From positions 1 to 64,000 of the forward strand of contig NZ_CALHIF010000040.1 of the NCBI RefSeq assembly GCF_938030755.1: a stretch of DNA of 64,000 nt. Reading direction: 5' to 3'. The position numbers and the translations under genes were made by a program. Shown here piece by piece: positions 55,911-64,000 of the stretch. Each line of letters opens with the position of its first letter. Positions within the stretch are counted from its first letter, which is position 1. Below the pieces are notes generated by a model. The model was not told where the DNA came from. It saw only the letters and a list, made by a program, of their open reading frames with translations, and made no database searches. Source of the DNA: an uncultured Granulicatella sp. GTDB lineage: Bacteria; Bacillota; Bacilli; Lactobacillales; Aerococcaceae.

Positions 55911-56908
55911 TAATCTTTGACTTGTAATCCTTCTTTAGGAATCTGAATATGAATCGCGGTTCCTTCTCCAACAATAGACTCTACACTTAAAGTGACTCCT
56001 AATTTCCTTGCAATTTCACTAGATAAATAGAGCCCGAGTCCAGTCGATTGATGGTTTACTCTTCCATTGAATCCACTAAATCCTCTTTCGAAAATCCGAG
56101 TTTGGTCATGAGAAGCGATTCCAATTCCTGTATCTTTAATGGTTAGTATATCTTTATCGAAAGTAATCTCAATCCTTCCCTCATCAGGAGTATACTTAAC
56201 CGCATTGGACAATACTTGTTCTACAATGACCCCCAGCCATTTCTTATCCGTTACGACTACTTCATCAATAGGGCTATATTGTAATTTCAACTTCTTATGA
56301 ATGAAGAATGTAGCGTATTTTTTGATGACAGGATGGAGTATGTCATCCAGTTTCACCTTTTGTAAATCCAAATCTCTATGGAAAGTTTCCATCCGTACAT
56401 AGTGCAATGCCAATTCCGTATAAGCTGTAATTCGCACCAACTCTTGTTCCAACATGGATTTTTCCGTAGTTTGTGGAAGACTACGAATTAAAAGCTGGCT
56501 AGACGCAATACTCGTTTTAATCTGATGCGCCCAAAGTGTGTAATAATCTATATCTTCTTTTCTACTTTGTTGCATTTTTGTCTTCAACTGCTGCATCTCT
56601 TGCGTTAGATTCTGATTCTTTTCAAAGAGCAGATGGATCACAGGAGAAAACTCTTCCTCCAAGGATCTAGTTTGCTGTTTCAAAGCTTTCACCATGCTTT
56701 TATATTTTCTCCAGTCACGCCAGAGCAAAATAAACAAAATAAAGCATAGGAACAATCCTAATAAAAATAAATAGTAAAAAGCCCCTGTACTAGCCCAGTT
56801 AAACACCAGAGCAAATACCACCGAAAACACTTCGATACATGCAAATGAAATCAATAAAGTATGGTGTGACTTAAGCCATTGAATACTAAAATCTTTTTTT
56901 GTCATCAT
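55910..56908 (-). CDS. intramembrane-sensing histidine kinase (BceS-like)
   Basis: 332-aa kinase. Two close N-terminal helices (about 15-36 and 43-63) with almost no external loop are typical of BceS-type kinases, which sense through a partner transporter. The phosphotransfer motif is WAHQIKTSIASSQLLI; HATPase boxes are LSNAVKYT, IKDTGIGI and STGLGLYL. Overlaps the response regulator gene by 4 nt. No BceAB-like ABC transporter is adjacent, unlike the usual arrangement; a lipoprotein gene is instead. Confidence 0.9.
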   Translation of the reverse strand: MMTKKDFSIQWLKSHHTLLISFACIEVFSVVFALVFNWASTGAFYYLFLLGLFLCFILFILLWRDWRKYKSMVKALKQQTRSLEEEFSPVIHLLFEKNQNLTQEMQQLKTKMQQSRKEDIDYYTLWAHQIKTSIASSQLLIRSLPQTTEKSMLEQELVRITAYTELALHYVRMETFHRDLDLQKVKLDDILHPVIKKYATFFIHKKLKLQYSPIDEVVVTDKKWLGVIVEQVLSNAVKYTPDEGRIEITFDKDILTIKDTGIGIASHDQTRIFERGFSGFNGRVNHQSTGLGLYLSSEIARKLGVTLSVESIVGEGTAIHIQIPKEGLQVKD

Positions 56909-57588
56909 TGAATTTCTTCCGCCATTCCATACCCAATTCCTTTTTTAGTCGTGATGAGATTTGCTAAACCAATTTCAGCTAGCTTTTTACGAAGTCTCGC
57001 CACTGTCACCGAAAGTGTATTATCATCTACAAACAAATCACTATTCCACAGTTGATTCATCAACTCTTCTCTAGTTGCGATATCTCCTTGTTTCTCAAAC
57101 AAGACTCTTAGAACAATTAATTCATTTTTAGAGAGATCCATTTCCTCTCCATTAAAACTCACTTTTGTGCTTGCTAATTGAAGGGTTGCACCTTTATACT
57201 CTATCCAGTCTTTCTGCTGTACAAATTCATAACTTCTACGCATCATCCCTTGAATCTTTGCTACAAGAACACTGGGTTCAAAAGGTTTTGTCATATAGTC
57301 ATCTGCACCCATATTAATCGACATCACAATGTCCATCGGTTGATCGTGAGAGGATAAAAACATGATGGGCACTTGAGACACTTTACGAATCTCTTGGCAC
57401 CAATAATAACCATTAAAAAATGGCAATGTAATATCGAGAATAACCAACTGCGGATTCACGGATAAAAATTGAGTATATACCTGAGAAAAATCTTCTACAG
57501 CGACAACTTCATAATTCCATTTTTCTAACTCGGATACCACCGCATCACGAATGACTTTTTCATCTTCTACAATCATAATTGTTTGCAT
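56905..57588 (-). CDS. OmpR-family response regulator (BceR-like)
   Basis: 227 aa, full length. The receiver domain has MIVEDEKVIRD, LVILDITLPFFNG with the phosphoacceptor aspartate (about residue 52), and DDYMTKPFEP. The winged-helix domain has LSKNELIVLRVLFEKQGDIA and VTVARLRKKLAEIG. The ATG follows AGAGAGGTGAGTAT. Works with the kinase that follows. Confidence 0.93.
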   Translation of the reverse strand: MQTIMIVEDEKVIRDAVVSELEKWNYEVVAVEDFSQVYTQFLSVNPQLVILDITLPFFNGYYWCQEIRKVSQVPIMFLSSHDQPMDIVMSINMGADDYMTKPFEPSVLVAKIQGMMRRSYEFVQQKDWIEYKGATLQLASTKVSFNGEEMDLSKNELIVLRVLFEKQGDIATREELMNQLWNSDLFVDDNTLSVTVARLRKKLAEIGLANLITTKKGIGYGMAEEIQ

Positions 57589-57649
57589 ATACTCACCTCT
57601 CTTTTATTGTAACATCTTTCTAATTCTCAGAAAAGCATCGACTTTTCTC

Positions 57650-58318
57650 TTACCTAATTTCTCGTATCATTTCCCATAAAGTCGTTATATTATCTTGCTT
57701 CGCTCCAATTTCATATAAAAATCCTTTGGACTCATCGTACCCGAAAATAGAGAAATCTATCGGTTGCGATTCATCAATCCCCAAAATTCGATTAACCACT
57801 GGAAGCTGAATACTATATTCTAGATAAAATGAGTTGTCTCCTGTAGGACTTTCTTCCCTATTCGTATACTGTTTCGAATGCAATTTTTCCTTTCGTAACA
57901 TCTCCAGATTCAATTGCAATTCCTGAAATAAGAACTTTCCTTGTGGCCAAAGCTTTTTAGCTTCTTCCTCGTTTTCAAACACAAACTTCCCATCCACATA
58001 TTGGAACGTCTGACTGATTTCCTCTTCCTTTGTTTTAGAATTGATTTGCTTCATCGTACCGACAAAAGGTTTTCCTTTTTCCTTCGCCTTAAGATAAACA
58101 AATACCGTCGAGTCCCCTACGACACGCGACTGACTCACGGTAAATCCATTCGGAAACTGCTCAAATAAATCTTCAATATTTTCTGTTGGATAAACCCTGC
58201 TCAGCTCTTTCCCAGAGAGCTCTTCAAGATACCCCCGACTCGTGTGATCCACACATCCCACTAATAGCGTCACGCATAACACCAATAGCCCAATCCACGA
58301 TTCTCTCTTTAACTTCAC
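57650..58318 (-). CDS. lipoprotein linked to BceRS-like system
   Basis: 222 aa starting with GTG at 58318 (AGTGAGG before it). Signal peptide WIGLLVLCVTLLVGC ends at Cys 22. The mature part is soluble, about 200 residues, with SQTFQYVDGKFVFENEEEAK and ILGIDESQPIDFSIFGYDES; no known domain is recognised. It lies 61 nt upstream of the two-component genes and is likely cotranscribed. Possibly a sensor accessory or a target of the system. Confidence 0.75.
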   Translation of the reverse strand: MKLKRESWIGLLVLCVTLLVGCVDHTSRGYLEELSGKELSRVYPTENIEDLFEQFPNGFTVSQSRVVGDSTVFVYLKAKEKGKPFVGTMKQINSKTKEEEISQTFQYVDGKFVFENEEEAKKLWPQGKFLFQELQLNLEMLRKEKLHSKQYTNREESPTGDNSFYLEYSIQLPVVNRILGIDESQPIDFSIFGYDESKGFLYEIGAKQDNITTLWEMIREIR

Positions 58319-58462
58319 ACAAAAACCTCACTTTGCAATTCAGTGCCTTCATCATACCATATCCAATCCCTATCACCACATTCCCTAATAAAATCCTAAA
58401 CTTTCACTCTCCGAATGACTCCAATCAACTCTTTAACACTGAAAAAAAGAAAAACTCCTCAG

Positions 58463-58720
58463 AGGTTATAGAAAGCATTATAGGGAATCATAACCAATGT
58501 GAATTGGGAGTAAGACAGAAGAAACTAGTTTTTCGTAGTCTTACCCCCGCAAGGACAAATAGAATTCCTTGAACTGCTTGTCAGTAAAGAGGAATTCATT
58601 TGTCTACTGCGTTAAAATTTCAGCAGACATCCAATTATATTCTTCCTAAAGTTGAAGCTTGGTAAGTTTGAGACCTTAGACTCAACAGAATCTATCCCTA
58701 TTGGCTTGTGCTTCTATCTC
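58463..58720. repeat. degenerate structured element (copy 4)
   Basis: Shares the box AATGTGAATT (58495-58504), followed by a hairpin (GGGAGTAAGAC...GTCTTACCCCC, 58506-58547). It also has a 3' part TTGAAGCTTGGTAAGTTTGAG-ACCTTAG-ACTCAAC (58651-58686) that aligns with copy 2. Between them is an extra hairpin (GACAAATAGAATTCCT with AGGAATTCATTTGTC, 58554-58604). The outer arms are not preserved. Likely an older, rearranged copy. Confidence 0.45.
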
Positions 58721-58782
58721 GAATGAAGGAATACTTGCACTCACTTTATCGAAGCAACACAACAATGTTAAGAGGCAAAGAA

Positions 58783-58969
58783 AAAAAGCTACGCGTTTTC
58801 GGATAACATAGTAGCCATTATAGCAATCAGTAATCGATGCGAATTACGGATGGTTGGAAATTCATTTCCTACCATCCGTTTGAGGCTCGATAGGATTGAG
58901 ACCTTGGCTCAATCCGGTACAGCTATAATAGCTACTATGTGTTTATCCGAAAATAAATCGTAGCTTTTT
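58783..58969. repeat. structured intergenic element, copy 2
   Basis: Outer arm built of three paired blocks: AAAAAGCTACG (58783-58793 with 58959-58969), TTTTCGGATAA (58796-58806 with 58943-58953) and CATAGTAGCCATTATAGC (58807-58824 with 58922-58939, one mismatch). Inside: AATCGATGCGAATTA, hairpin 1 (GGATGGT/ACCATCC plus GGAAA/TTTCC, loop TTCA), linker TTTGAGGCTCGATAG, hairpin 2 (GATTGAG/CTCAATC, loop ACCTTGG) and CGGTACAG. Same layout as copy 1 with different arms. No coding frame. Confidence 0.82.
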
Positions 58970-58979
58970 AAATATTTTT

Positions 58980-60536
58980 TTATTTCACCACAGTCTTAAA
59001 GTTGTTGTTGACGGTTGCTTCGATGACTGGATGTTTGCGCAAGTATTCCGCAATGAGCTCCGTCATGTCAATCTGCACCTCACGCACAATCTTCTCCGGC
59101 TTAAACATACTATAGTTTCCGCCACCAACTGCACGATATTGATTTGCCACCACTTCTAATTCATCAGTCGGTTGAACTGGTTTTCCATGATAGTCTAAAC
59201 GTGTGACACGGTCTCCAAATGGTCTAGTGAAGTCTAAGGTGTACTCGATTCCTTCATACATATCATAGTTGTAGAATTGAGGTTTTGGCTCCACATATTT
59301 AGGATTGAAGACTGCTTTTCCATTTTCAACAATGAAATAAGTGGCTACACGTTCAAGTGCCGCTTTCAAGTCCGCCCCACTCACTTTTAGAACCGCTAAT
59401 GTATTTGGATAAATGTAATTTGTAATCACGTCACGCATGCGAATTTCAGTATTAAACCCACGTCCATCGTTATTAAATAACGCGGTTCCAGAAATATCCG
59501 CACCACTGGCATCCATTTGAACTTTGTTAATGAACTCAACATATGGATGTTCTTTTAAACGCGCCTCGTGAGGATCTTTAATCGTCATATCCCCGACTAC
59601 TGTTCCAACAGTTGTATCTAACCAATCTTCCACTTCTGCTTGTAAGTCGCTAAACATTTCTACAACTTTAGGATCTGCTGGAACTTCTTCAGTTGGGTGA
59701 AGTTTTGCTTCGCTTGAAACAACAGTATACTTCCCGTCTACTTTTTCCACTTCTAGGCTGATTTCACCCACATATGCTCCTCGGTATCCCGGTTGAATCA
59801 CTGGAATCCCATTCACTTTTTGTGCAATCACACGGTGTTGGTGTCCTGTCACTAAGGCATCGATTCCTTCTACTTGCGTCGCAATCGCATACCCTTCGTT
59901 TTCTCCTGTTAATAGTTCTGTTGGGTCCCCACATGAAAGGTCGCATTCAAACCCTCCGTGATAAGTAACAACTACAACATCCGCCACTTTACGCATTTCT
60001 GGAACGTATTTCTTCGCAGTTTCTAACGCACTCACGAATACTAAATCTTTCACCGTTGCAGGTTGTTCCCAATTCGGAATATAAGGCGTTGTAATCCCTA
60101 AAACAGCGACTTTTACGCCTTCTTTTTCAAACACTTTGTACGGCTCCCCAAAGGCAGGCTTACCGTCTTTTGTTAAAATGTTCGCGCAAAGAATTGGGTG
60201 GTTATAAGACGCAATCGCTTCTCTTAAATAATCTAACCCATAGTTGAACTCGTGGTTCCCTAGAATTCCTAAATCATAACCTAAGTAGTTTAGTACTTTC
60301 GTTAAATCTGCTGCTACTTTTGCATCATTTTTACGTACATAATAGCTTAAAGGCGACCCTTGAATAAAGTCTCCATTTTCAATTTGGATTACTGGTCCTT
60401 TGGCTTCTTGTTTTAATCGTTGAATGACCGTCGCAGCCTTTGCGGTACTGAATCCTAAATCCAAGTTTCTTTCAGTATAATTCGTTGGCAATACATACCC
60501 ATGCATATCACTTGTTTCAATAATTTTTAATTCCAT
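58980..60536 (-). CDS. bifunctional metallophosphatase/5'-nucleotidase
   Basis: 518-aa UshA-like enzyme: the calcineurin-type N-terminal domain has IIETSDMHGYV, IENGDFIQG, GILGNHEFNYGLDYL, YHGGFECD and TGHQHRVI (metal ligands); the C-terminal 5'-nucleotidase domain has LFNNDGRGF and YRAVGGGNYSMF (substrate stacking). There is no signal peptide and no wall anchor, so it appears cytoplasmic, as for YunD-type proteins. Likely hydrolyses nucleotides or cyclic nucleotides. Copy 2 of the structured element lies directly after its stop codon. Confidence 0.9.
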   Translation of the reverse strand: MELKIIETSDMHGYVLPTNYTERNLDLGFSTAKAATVIQRLKQEAKGPVIQIENGDFIQGSPLSYYVRKNDAKVAADLTKVLNYLGYDLGILGNHEFNYGLDYLREAIASYNHPILCANILTKDGKPAFGEPYKVFEKEGVKVAVLGITTPYIPNWEQPATVKDLVFVSALETAKKYVPEMRKVADVVVVTYHGGFECDLSCGDPTELLTGENEGYAIATQVEGIDALVTGHQHRVIAQKVNGIPVIQPGYRGAYVGEISLEVEKVDGKYTVVSSEAKLHPTEEVPADPKVVEMFSDLQAEVEDWLDTTVGTVVGDMTIKDPHEARLKEHPYVEFINKVQMDASGADISGTALFNNDGRGFNTEIRMRDVITNYIYPNTLAVLKVSGADLKAALERVATYFIVENGKAVFNPKYVEPKPQFYNYDMYEGIEYTLDFTRPFGDRVTRLDYHGKPVQPTDELEVVANQYRAVGGGNYSMFKPEKIVREVQIDMTELIAEYLRKHPVIEATVNNNFKTVVK

Positions 60537-60654
60537 AATGCGCCTCTACTTTCTACAAATTCATAGATTATTGTACCATAAAAAAGCCCTATCATAAAGG
60601 CACTTCCTTCTACTCCATATCTGACTTGCGTTACGATTTTTCTTCCATTTTAAA

Positions 60655-60692
60655 TAAAAAAACAGTAAATTCATCAACTTACTGTTTTCAAA
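60655..60692 (-). terminator. DUF1697 gene terminator
   Basis: AACAGTAA-GTTGATGAA-TTTACTGTT then TTTTTTA on minus. Confidence 0.8.
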
Positions 60693-60712
60693 CTATTTTA
60701 CTTCTATAAACA

Positions 60713-61258
60713 TTACTGTTCTTTTTGCAGTAGTTCTGCAATTTTATCAAAGGTCTTGCCGTTTCGAATGGTAATCGTCTTATAAAAAGGTTGTTTTAAT
60801 AACTTCTTATGATAAGTCGTCTTCAAAAACTCCCCTTCATCCATCTTAGCCCAAAAGACTGCATTCTTTCCGATATACACCTTTTCATTATAAAGCTCAG
60901 AGTTTTTTGCAAATTCAATGACCTCATTCGGATTTGTCCCCCGAGAATAAAACAAAATATCTTTTCTAGCAAACTCATCCTCCCACCATTTGGGAAGTCC
61001 CACCATTTCTTCTAAGTAATCCTCTTTTGAAAGGAGCGCAAACGGAATCGAGAAGTCATAATTCTTTTCTAATAATTTTTCGACTTTCGAAACTATTTTC
61101 TCCATACTCTCGCTACTTGTAAAAAATAAATTCCCGCTATTAATGTAAGAATCCACATCGCTTAACCCTTCACGCTTGAGCAATTCCTTCAGCTCACTCA
61201 TTACGACTTTATTTTTTCCTCCAACATTGATGCCTCTTAATAAAAGCACATACCGCAT
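60713..61258 (-). CDS. DUF1697 domain protein
   Basis: 181 aa, nearly all DUF1697: MRYVLLLRGINVGGKNKVVM at the start, VDSYINSGNLFFTSSES and the C-terminal TIRNGKTFDKIAELL. The ATG at 61258 follows GAGAGGTGAGTCGG; the upstream frame reaches into the intergenic region without a site. Function unknown, soluble. Confidence 0.87.
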   Translation of the reverse strand: MRYVLLLRGINVGGKNKVVMSELKELLKREGLSDVDSYINSGNLFFTSSESMEKIVSKVEKLLEKNYDFSIPFALLSKEDYLEEMVGLPKWWEDEFARKDILFYSRGTNPNEVIEFAKNSELYNEKVYIGKNAVFWAKMDEGEFLKTTYHKKLLKQPFYKTITIRNGKTFDKIAELLQKEQ

Positions 61259-61393
61259 CCGACTCACCTCTCTTGTCGCCCCATTATAGCACACTCTCCA
61301 TGAAACGCGTTCACTCCGACCCTGCACCGGTCCTTCGTGAATGAGGAACACAATCTAAAGAACGCCAGACAACTTTCCTCAGCTTTGTTGAGT

Positions 61394-61664
61394 GGAATCC
61401 CCCTCAGGAGGCTTTTAGGGGTACACCGAAAACGTCTATTGCGACAGAAACAGCAGTTTTGTTGAAAGATTAGTGAGAATATCCATTGAATGCGAATTAG
61501 AGACACTTACGAATCCATTCGTTAGTGTCTCTTTGAGGCTTCAAAGACGAGAGACAGGAGGCTCGAGTCGGTGGCTCACTAATCCTCTTTCAACAATAAA
61601 AACCGCTTGTTTCTAAAGCAATTCGCACCGGACTTCATACACCTAGAAGCCTCCCCCGAAGGGG
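61394..61664. repeat. structured intergenic element, copy 3 (long arms)
   Basis: Arms extend further than in copies 1 and 2: near-complement blocks CCCCTCAGGAGGCTTTTA (about 61400-61417) with TAGAAGCCTCCCCC (61644-61657), CAGTTTTGTTGAAAG with CTTTCAACAATAAAAACCG, and ATTAGTGAG (61469-61477) with CTCACTAAT (61575-61583). Core: ATTGAATGCGAATTA, hairpin 1 (AGACACT/AGTGTCT plus ACGAA/TTCGT, loop TCCA), linker TTTGAGGCTTCAAAG, hairpin 2 (GACGAG/CTCGAGTC) and CGGTGGC. The TTGAA/TTCAA pair replaces the TCGA/TCGA pair of the other copies. Confidence 0.75.
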
Positions 61665-61669
61665 CATCA

Positions 61670-61718
61670 CAGCACTAATACCTATTCCGCACTAACACCT
61701 ATTCCAGCACTCATTCCA
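61670..61718. repeat. imperfect tandem repeat, about 18 bp, x2-3
   Basis: CAGCACTAATACCTATTCC, GCACTAACACCTATTCC and a shorter CAGCACTCATTCC follow each other between copy 3 and the next terminator. Probably slippage-derived; no coding sense. Confidence 0.5.
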
Positions 61719-61720
61719 CA

Positions 61721-61754
61721 CAAAAAACCTGAGGAAAATTCCCCAGGCTTTCAT
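61721..61754 (-). terminator. terminator after sugar-binding lipoprotein
   Basis: AGCCTGGGGAA-TTTTCC-TCAGGTT then TTTTG on minus. Confidence 0.8.
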
Positions 61755-61787
61755 TGTAATTGTGTTGTGAATGAACTTTATAAGTGA

Positions 61788-63086
61788 TTATTGATTCCAC
61801 GCAGCATCAAATTGCGCTTTAGAATCTTGAATTAATTGATCCACATTGCCGTTTTGAGTTGCAAAGATTTTTTCTAAAATCGTACGAACTTCTGCATATG
61901 CAGGATCTGAGTTTTCAACTACAGGAATTGAGAATAAGTTCTTAGTAGCATCTGCTAAGATTGCAGGAACTTTAGAACCTGATTTCTTGTATTCATCTTT
62001 TTCTAACACTGAAGCAACTGTTGGCATGTAACCTGTTTTTTGTGCCCAGTATAATTGAGATTCAGCTGAAGATAAGAATTTCAAGTATAAGAATGCTGCA
62101 GTACGTTGTTCATCAGTAGTAGAACCTTCGAACATGTAAATGTCAGTACCTTGTTGTAAGTTGAATTTATCAGGACGTGGAGCTACGCCATATTCGTATC
62201 CAGCTTCTTTAGCACCTTTAGCTACAAATGATTCACCAGCTGTTGAACCAACATACATCGCTACTTTTTTGTTTTGGAATGGTCCTGATAAGTATTTATC
62301 TGAACCAGCTGTACGGAAGTATCCGTCACGAATTCCGTCTGCATAGTATTTAACAACTTCTTTTGAAGCGTCACTTGTGAAGTCTAAGTCTTTAGTGAAG
62401 TCAACGCCTTTGTTCTTCATACCAATTGCATAGTAGTTATTTAATGAGTCGAAACCAGCACCCACAACTTCGTGGTTTGATTTTTCGTAAATTGTTTTAG
62501 CGGCTTCTTTTAATTCATCTAAAGTAGTTGGAACTTTAACACCGTATTCTTTTAATAAATCTGCATTGTAGAATAATACTTCTGTAGATTTATTGAATGG
62601 GATACCGTATTGTACTCCGTTGATTTTAGCACCATCCATTAAGTCTGAACGAATTTCTTCACCTTTCTTGAATCCGATTGTTTCGTTTTCAATATATGGT
62701 TTGAAATCTACTAACGAATCTTGGCTCGCAGCATTGAATAACCAGTTAGGATATGCTTGAGTGATTGTTGGTAAATCTTTTGGTGAAGTTAAAGTTGAGT
62801 TGATTTTAGCTTGTAAATCTTTATAAGTAGATTGGTTTTGTAACTCTACTTTAATATTTGGATTAGCTTTCATGAAGTCTTCTGTTAATTTTTGAAGAGC
62901 TTTTTCAAGCTGACCGTTCATGGCATGCCAGAAAGTGATTGTTGTTTCTGATTTAACCTCTGTTACGATATCTTTTTTAGTTTCTTCAGCTTTTGAAGAG
63001 TTGTTTGATGTACTTGCTCCACAAGCTGTTAACGCTACAACTGATGCTGTTGCTAGTGTCGCTTTTACTAAAGATTTGAATTTCAT
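61788..63086 (-). CDS. ABC transporter sugar-binding lipoprotein
   Basis: 432-aa extracellular solute-binding protein (family 1): signal peptide with lipobox LTACGAS (Cys 22), then ITFWHAMNGQLEKALQKLTE, GIPFNKSTEVLFYNADLLKE and AFLYLKFLSSAESQLYWAQK, all typical of carbohydrate or glycerol-phosphate binders. Ligand unknown. No permease or ATPase gene is next to it. It lies 27 nt after the MBL-fold gene with no terminator between, so it may be cotranscribed or have a promoter inside that gene. Start ATG after AAAAGGAGAAGAAAA. Confidence 0.9.
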   Translation of the reverse strand: MKFKSLVKATLATASVVALTACGASTSNNSSKAEETKKDIVTEVKSETTITFWHAMNGQLEKALQKLTEDFMKANPNIKVELQNQSTYKDLQAKINSTLTSPKDLPTITQAYPNWLFNAASQDSLVDFKPYIENETIGFKKGEEIRSDLMDGAKINGVQYGIPFNKSTEVLFYNADLLKEYGVKVPTTLDELKEAAKTIYEKSNHEVVGAGFDSLNNYYAIGMKNKGVDFTKDLDFTSDASKEVVKYYADGIRDGYFRTAGSDKYLSGPFQNKKVAMYVGSTAGESFVAKGAKEAGYEYGVAPRPDKFNLQQGTDIYMFEGSTTDEQRTAAFLYLKFLSSAESQLYWAQKTGYMPTVASVLEKDEYKKSGSKVPAILADATKNLFSIPVVENSDPAYAEVRTILEKIFATQNGNVDQLIQDSKAQFDAAWNQ

Positions 63087-63113
63087 TTTTCTTCTCCTTT
63101 TGTTATATAGTTT

Positions 63114-64000
63114 TTACAACACAATTTTTTCGCCGCGATACGGCAATATTCTTTTGCCATACGGATTTTCCAGAAGCTCTGGTTTTAACGTATGGATTGG
63201 AATCAAACACTTAGGCTCAATCATCGCAATAATTCGGTCTAAATCTTCCGGTTTTGCGTGACCTGAGCAAACAAGGCGAACAAACTCAATGTTTTTTTCC
63301 GCCAATAAATCAAGAAACGGTTGATAGTTTGGATCAAAGTCCCCTAGAGGCTGTGCATCACTATGGATGTATAAGCTTCCCTCTTGCAAGCGTTCAAAAT
63401 GATCTACCACTTGCCATAAGTACTCTGAAGTATCCTCTAATAACGTTTCGTATGGAATTTCTAATGCTGGATCTAGCTCTTCTAGTCGAGGTGCCCCTTC
63501 ACGATAGTAGTAATGGGCCTCTTTCTGGAAGACTTTTCTAAGAAGTGCCGCCATTGTTGCTTCAAGCACAACAGTACGGCTTGTTCCTTCGACGATTTTC
63601 TCAAAACGACGAACATTTGCTGGATATCCATTAAAGGTAATTTGTCGATGTGGATTTTCTTTTTCTAGAAAAGCAATCTGACGAATCACATCTTCCTCAG
63701 TTTCCGGTTTGAAAGCTTCCACTTCTGCTGGACGGTTACCAAAACTGATAGAGACTCCTTCCATCATTAAAATGTCCGTATGTTTTGCTTTTTTACAAAA
63801 CTCAATCGTATCTTCGGCATTATGCCCATGAAGTCTTAAATCACCGGTATACGTAATATGGTGGCCTGGTGTTTTGATGATTAAAGCAGCAGCCCCGTAG
63901 GCATCATGGTCTACACGGACTATTTCTACTTCGATTTCTCCTACTTTAATCACATCACCAGCATCTAAGCCAATCATGTCTCTTGTAAATGACTCGTCTT
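63114..64000 (-). CDS. MBL-fold hydrolase with RNase-like C-terminus (partial)
   Basis: C-terminal part only; the frame stays open upstream to the right edge of the window, so the ATG at 63977 is internal. Visible are VDHDAYGAAALIIKTPG (a His/Asp metal-site motif), YTGDLRLHGHN, the beta-CASP-like middle and the end VRLVCSGHAKPEDLDRIIAM, LIPIHTLKPELL. The histidine in CSGHA and the PIHT motif are typical of RNA-metabolising beta-CASP proteins (RNase J and relatives). The specific activity is not certain. Confidence 0.82.
   Translation of the reverse strand, partial: DESFTRDMIGLDAGDVIKVGEIEVEIVRVDHDAYGAAALIIKTPGHHITYTGDLRLHGHNAEDTIEFCKKAKHTDILMMEGVSISFGNRPAEVEAFKPETEEDVIRQIAFLEKENPHRQITFNGYPANVRRFEKIVEGTSRTVVLEATMAALLRKVFQKEAHYYYREGAPRLEELDPALEIPYETLLEDTSEYLWQVVDHFERLQEGSLYIHSDAQPLGDFDPNYQPFLDLLAEKNIEFVRLVCSGHAKPEDLDRIIAMIEPKCLIPIHTLKPELLENPYGKRILPYRGEKIVL

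Overview
The window reads as chromosomal DNA of a low-GC Gram-positive lactic acid bacterium (Lactobacillales). The 16S rRNA 5' half, an L-lactate dehydrogenase gene, an LPNTG sortase-anchored surface protein, many lipoproteins, PyrR and TPP riboregulators and a GlnR-GlnA pair all fit. The 16S reminds me of Carnobacteriaceae such as Granulicatella, but the genus is an inference (about 0.5-0.6). Almost every gene lies on the minus strand; only a tRNA, cysK and ldh are on plus.

Layout. 1-1100: start of an rRNA operon running off the left edge, its promoter and leader, and a divergent tRNA-Thr. 1.1-4.4 kb: lipid kinase, pepT, nusG-secE-rpmG. 4.5-11 kb: a flavin-based extracellular electron transfer (FLEET) locus: dmkA, fmnB, pplA-like, dmkB, ndh2, eetB; eetA is not seen. 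11-14.3 kb: a FemX/MurM-type peptidoglycan branching enzyme and glnR-glnA. 14.3-26.6 kb: an accessory cell-surface block with two beta-helix lipoproteins (one frameshifted), two DUF1307 lipoproteins, a PgrA-like surface protein, a DUF6287 lipoprotein, an unusual membrane protein, and a two-component system whose response regulator has lost its phosphoacceptor segment. Three promoters here share an 11-bp-spaced direct repeat, which suggests one regulon. 26.6-34.3 kb: thiT with a TPP riboswitch, fruK-fruR, uracil permease with a PyrR attenuator, cysK, and a KDG permease/SDR pair. 34.5-37.1 kb: three tandem paralogous membrane proteins of unknown function. 37.2-50.4 kb: conserved Firmicutes core cluster hslO-ftsH-hpt-tilS-yabR-divIC-(mgtC)-rqcP-flippase-mfd-pth, then ldh. 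51.6-55.8 kb: DUF554, ssb, whiA-yvcK-rapZ. 55.9-58.3 kb: a second, intact BceRS-like two-component system with a lipoprotein. 59-64 kb: 5'-nucleotidase, DUF1697 protein, sugar-binding lipoprotein and the C-terminal part of an MBL-fold ribonuclease-like protein.

Most interesting non-genic signal. Three intergenic regions (about 26657-26856, 58783-58969, 61394-61664), plus a degenerate fourth (58463-58720), carry one structured element. Long outer arms enclose two inner hairpins joined by conserved single-stranded boxes. Stem sequences differ between copies but pairing is kept by compensatory change, while loops and linkers are conserved. I cannot assign it to a known RNA or repeat family.
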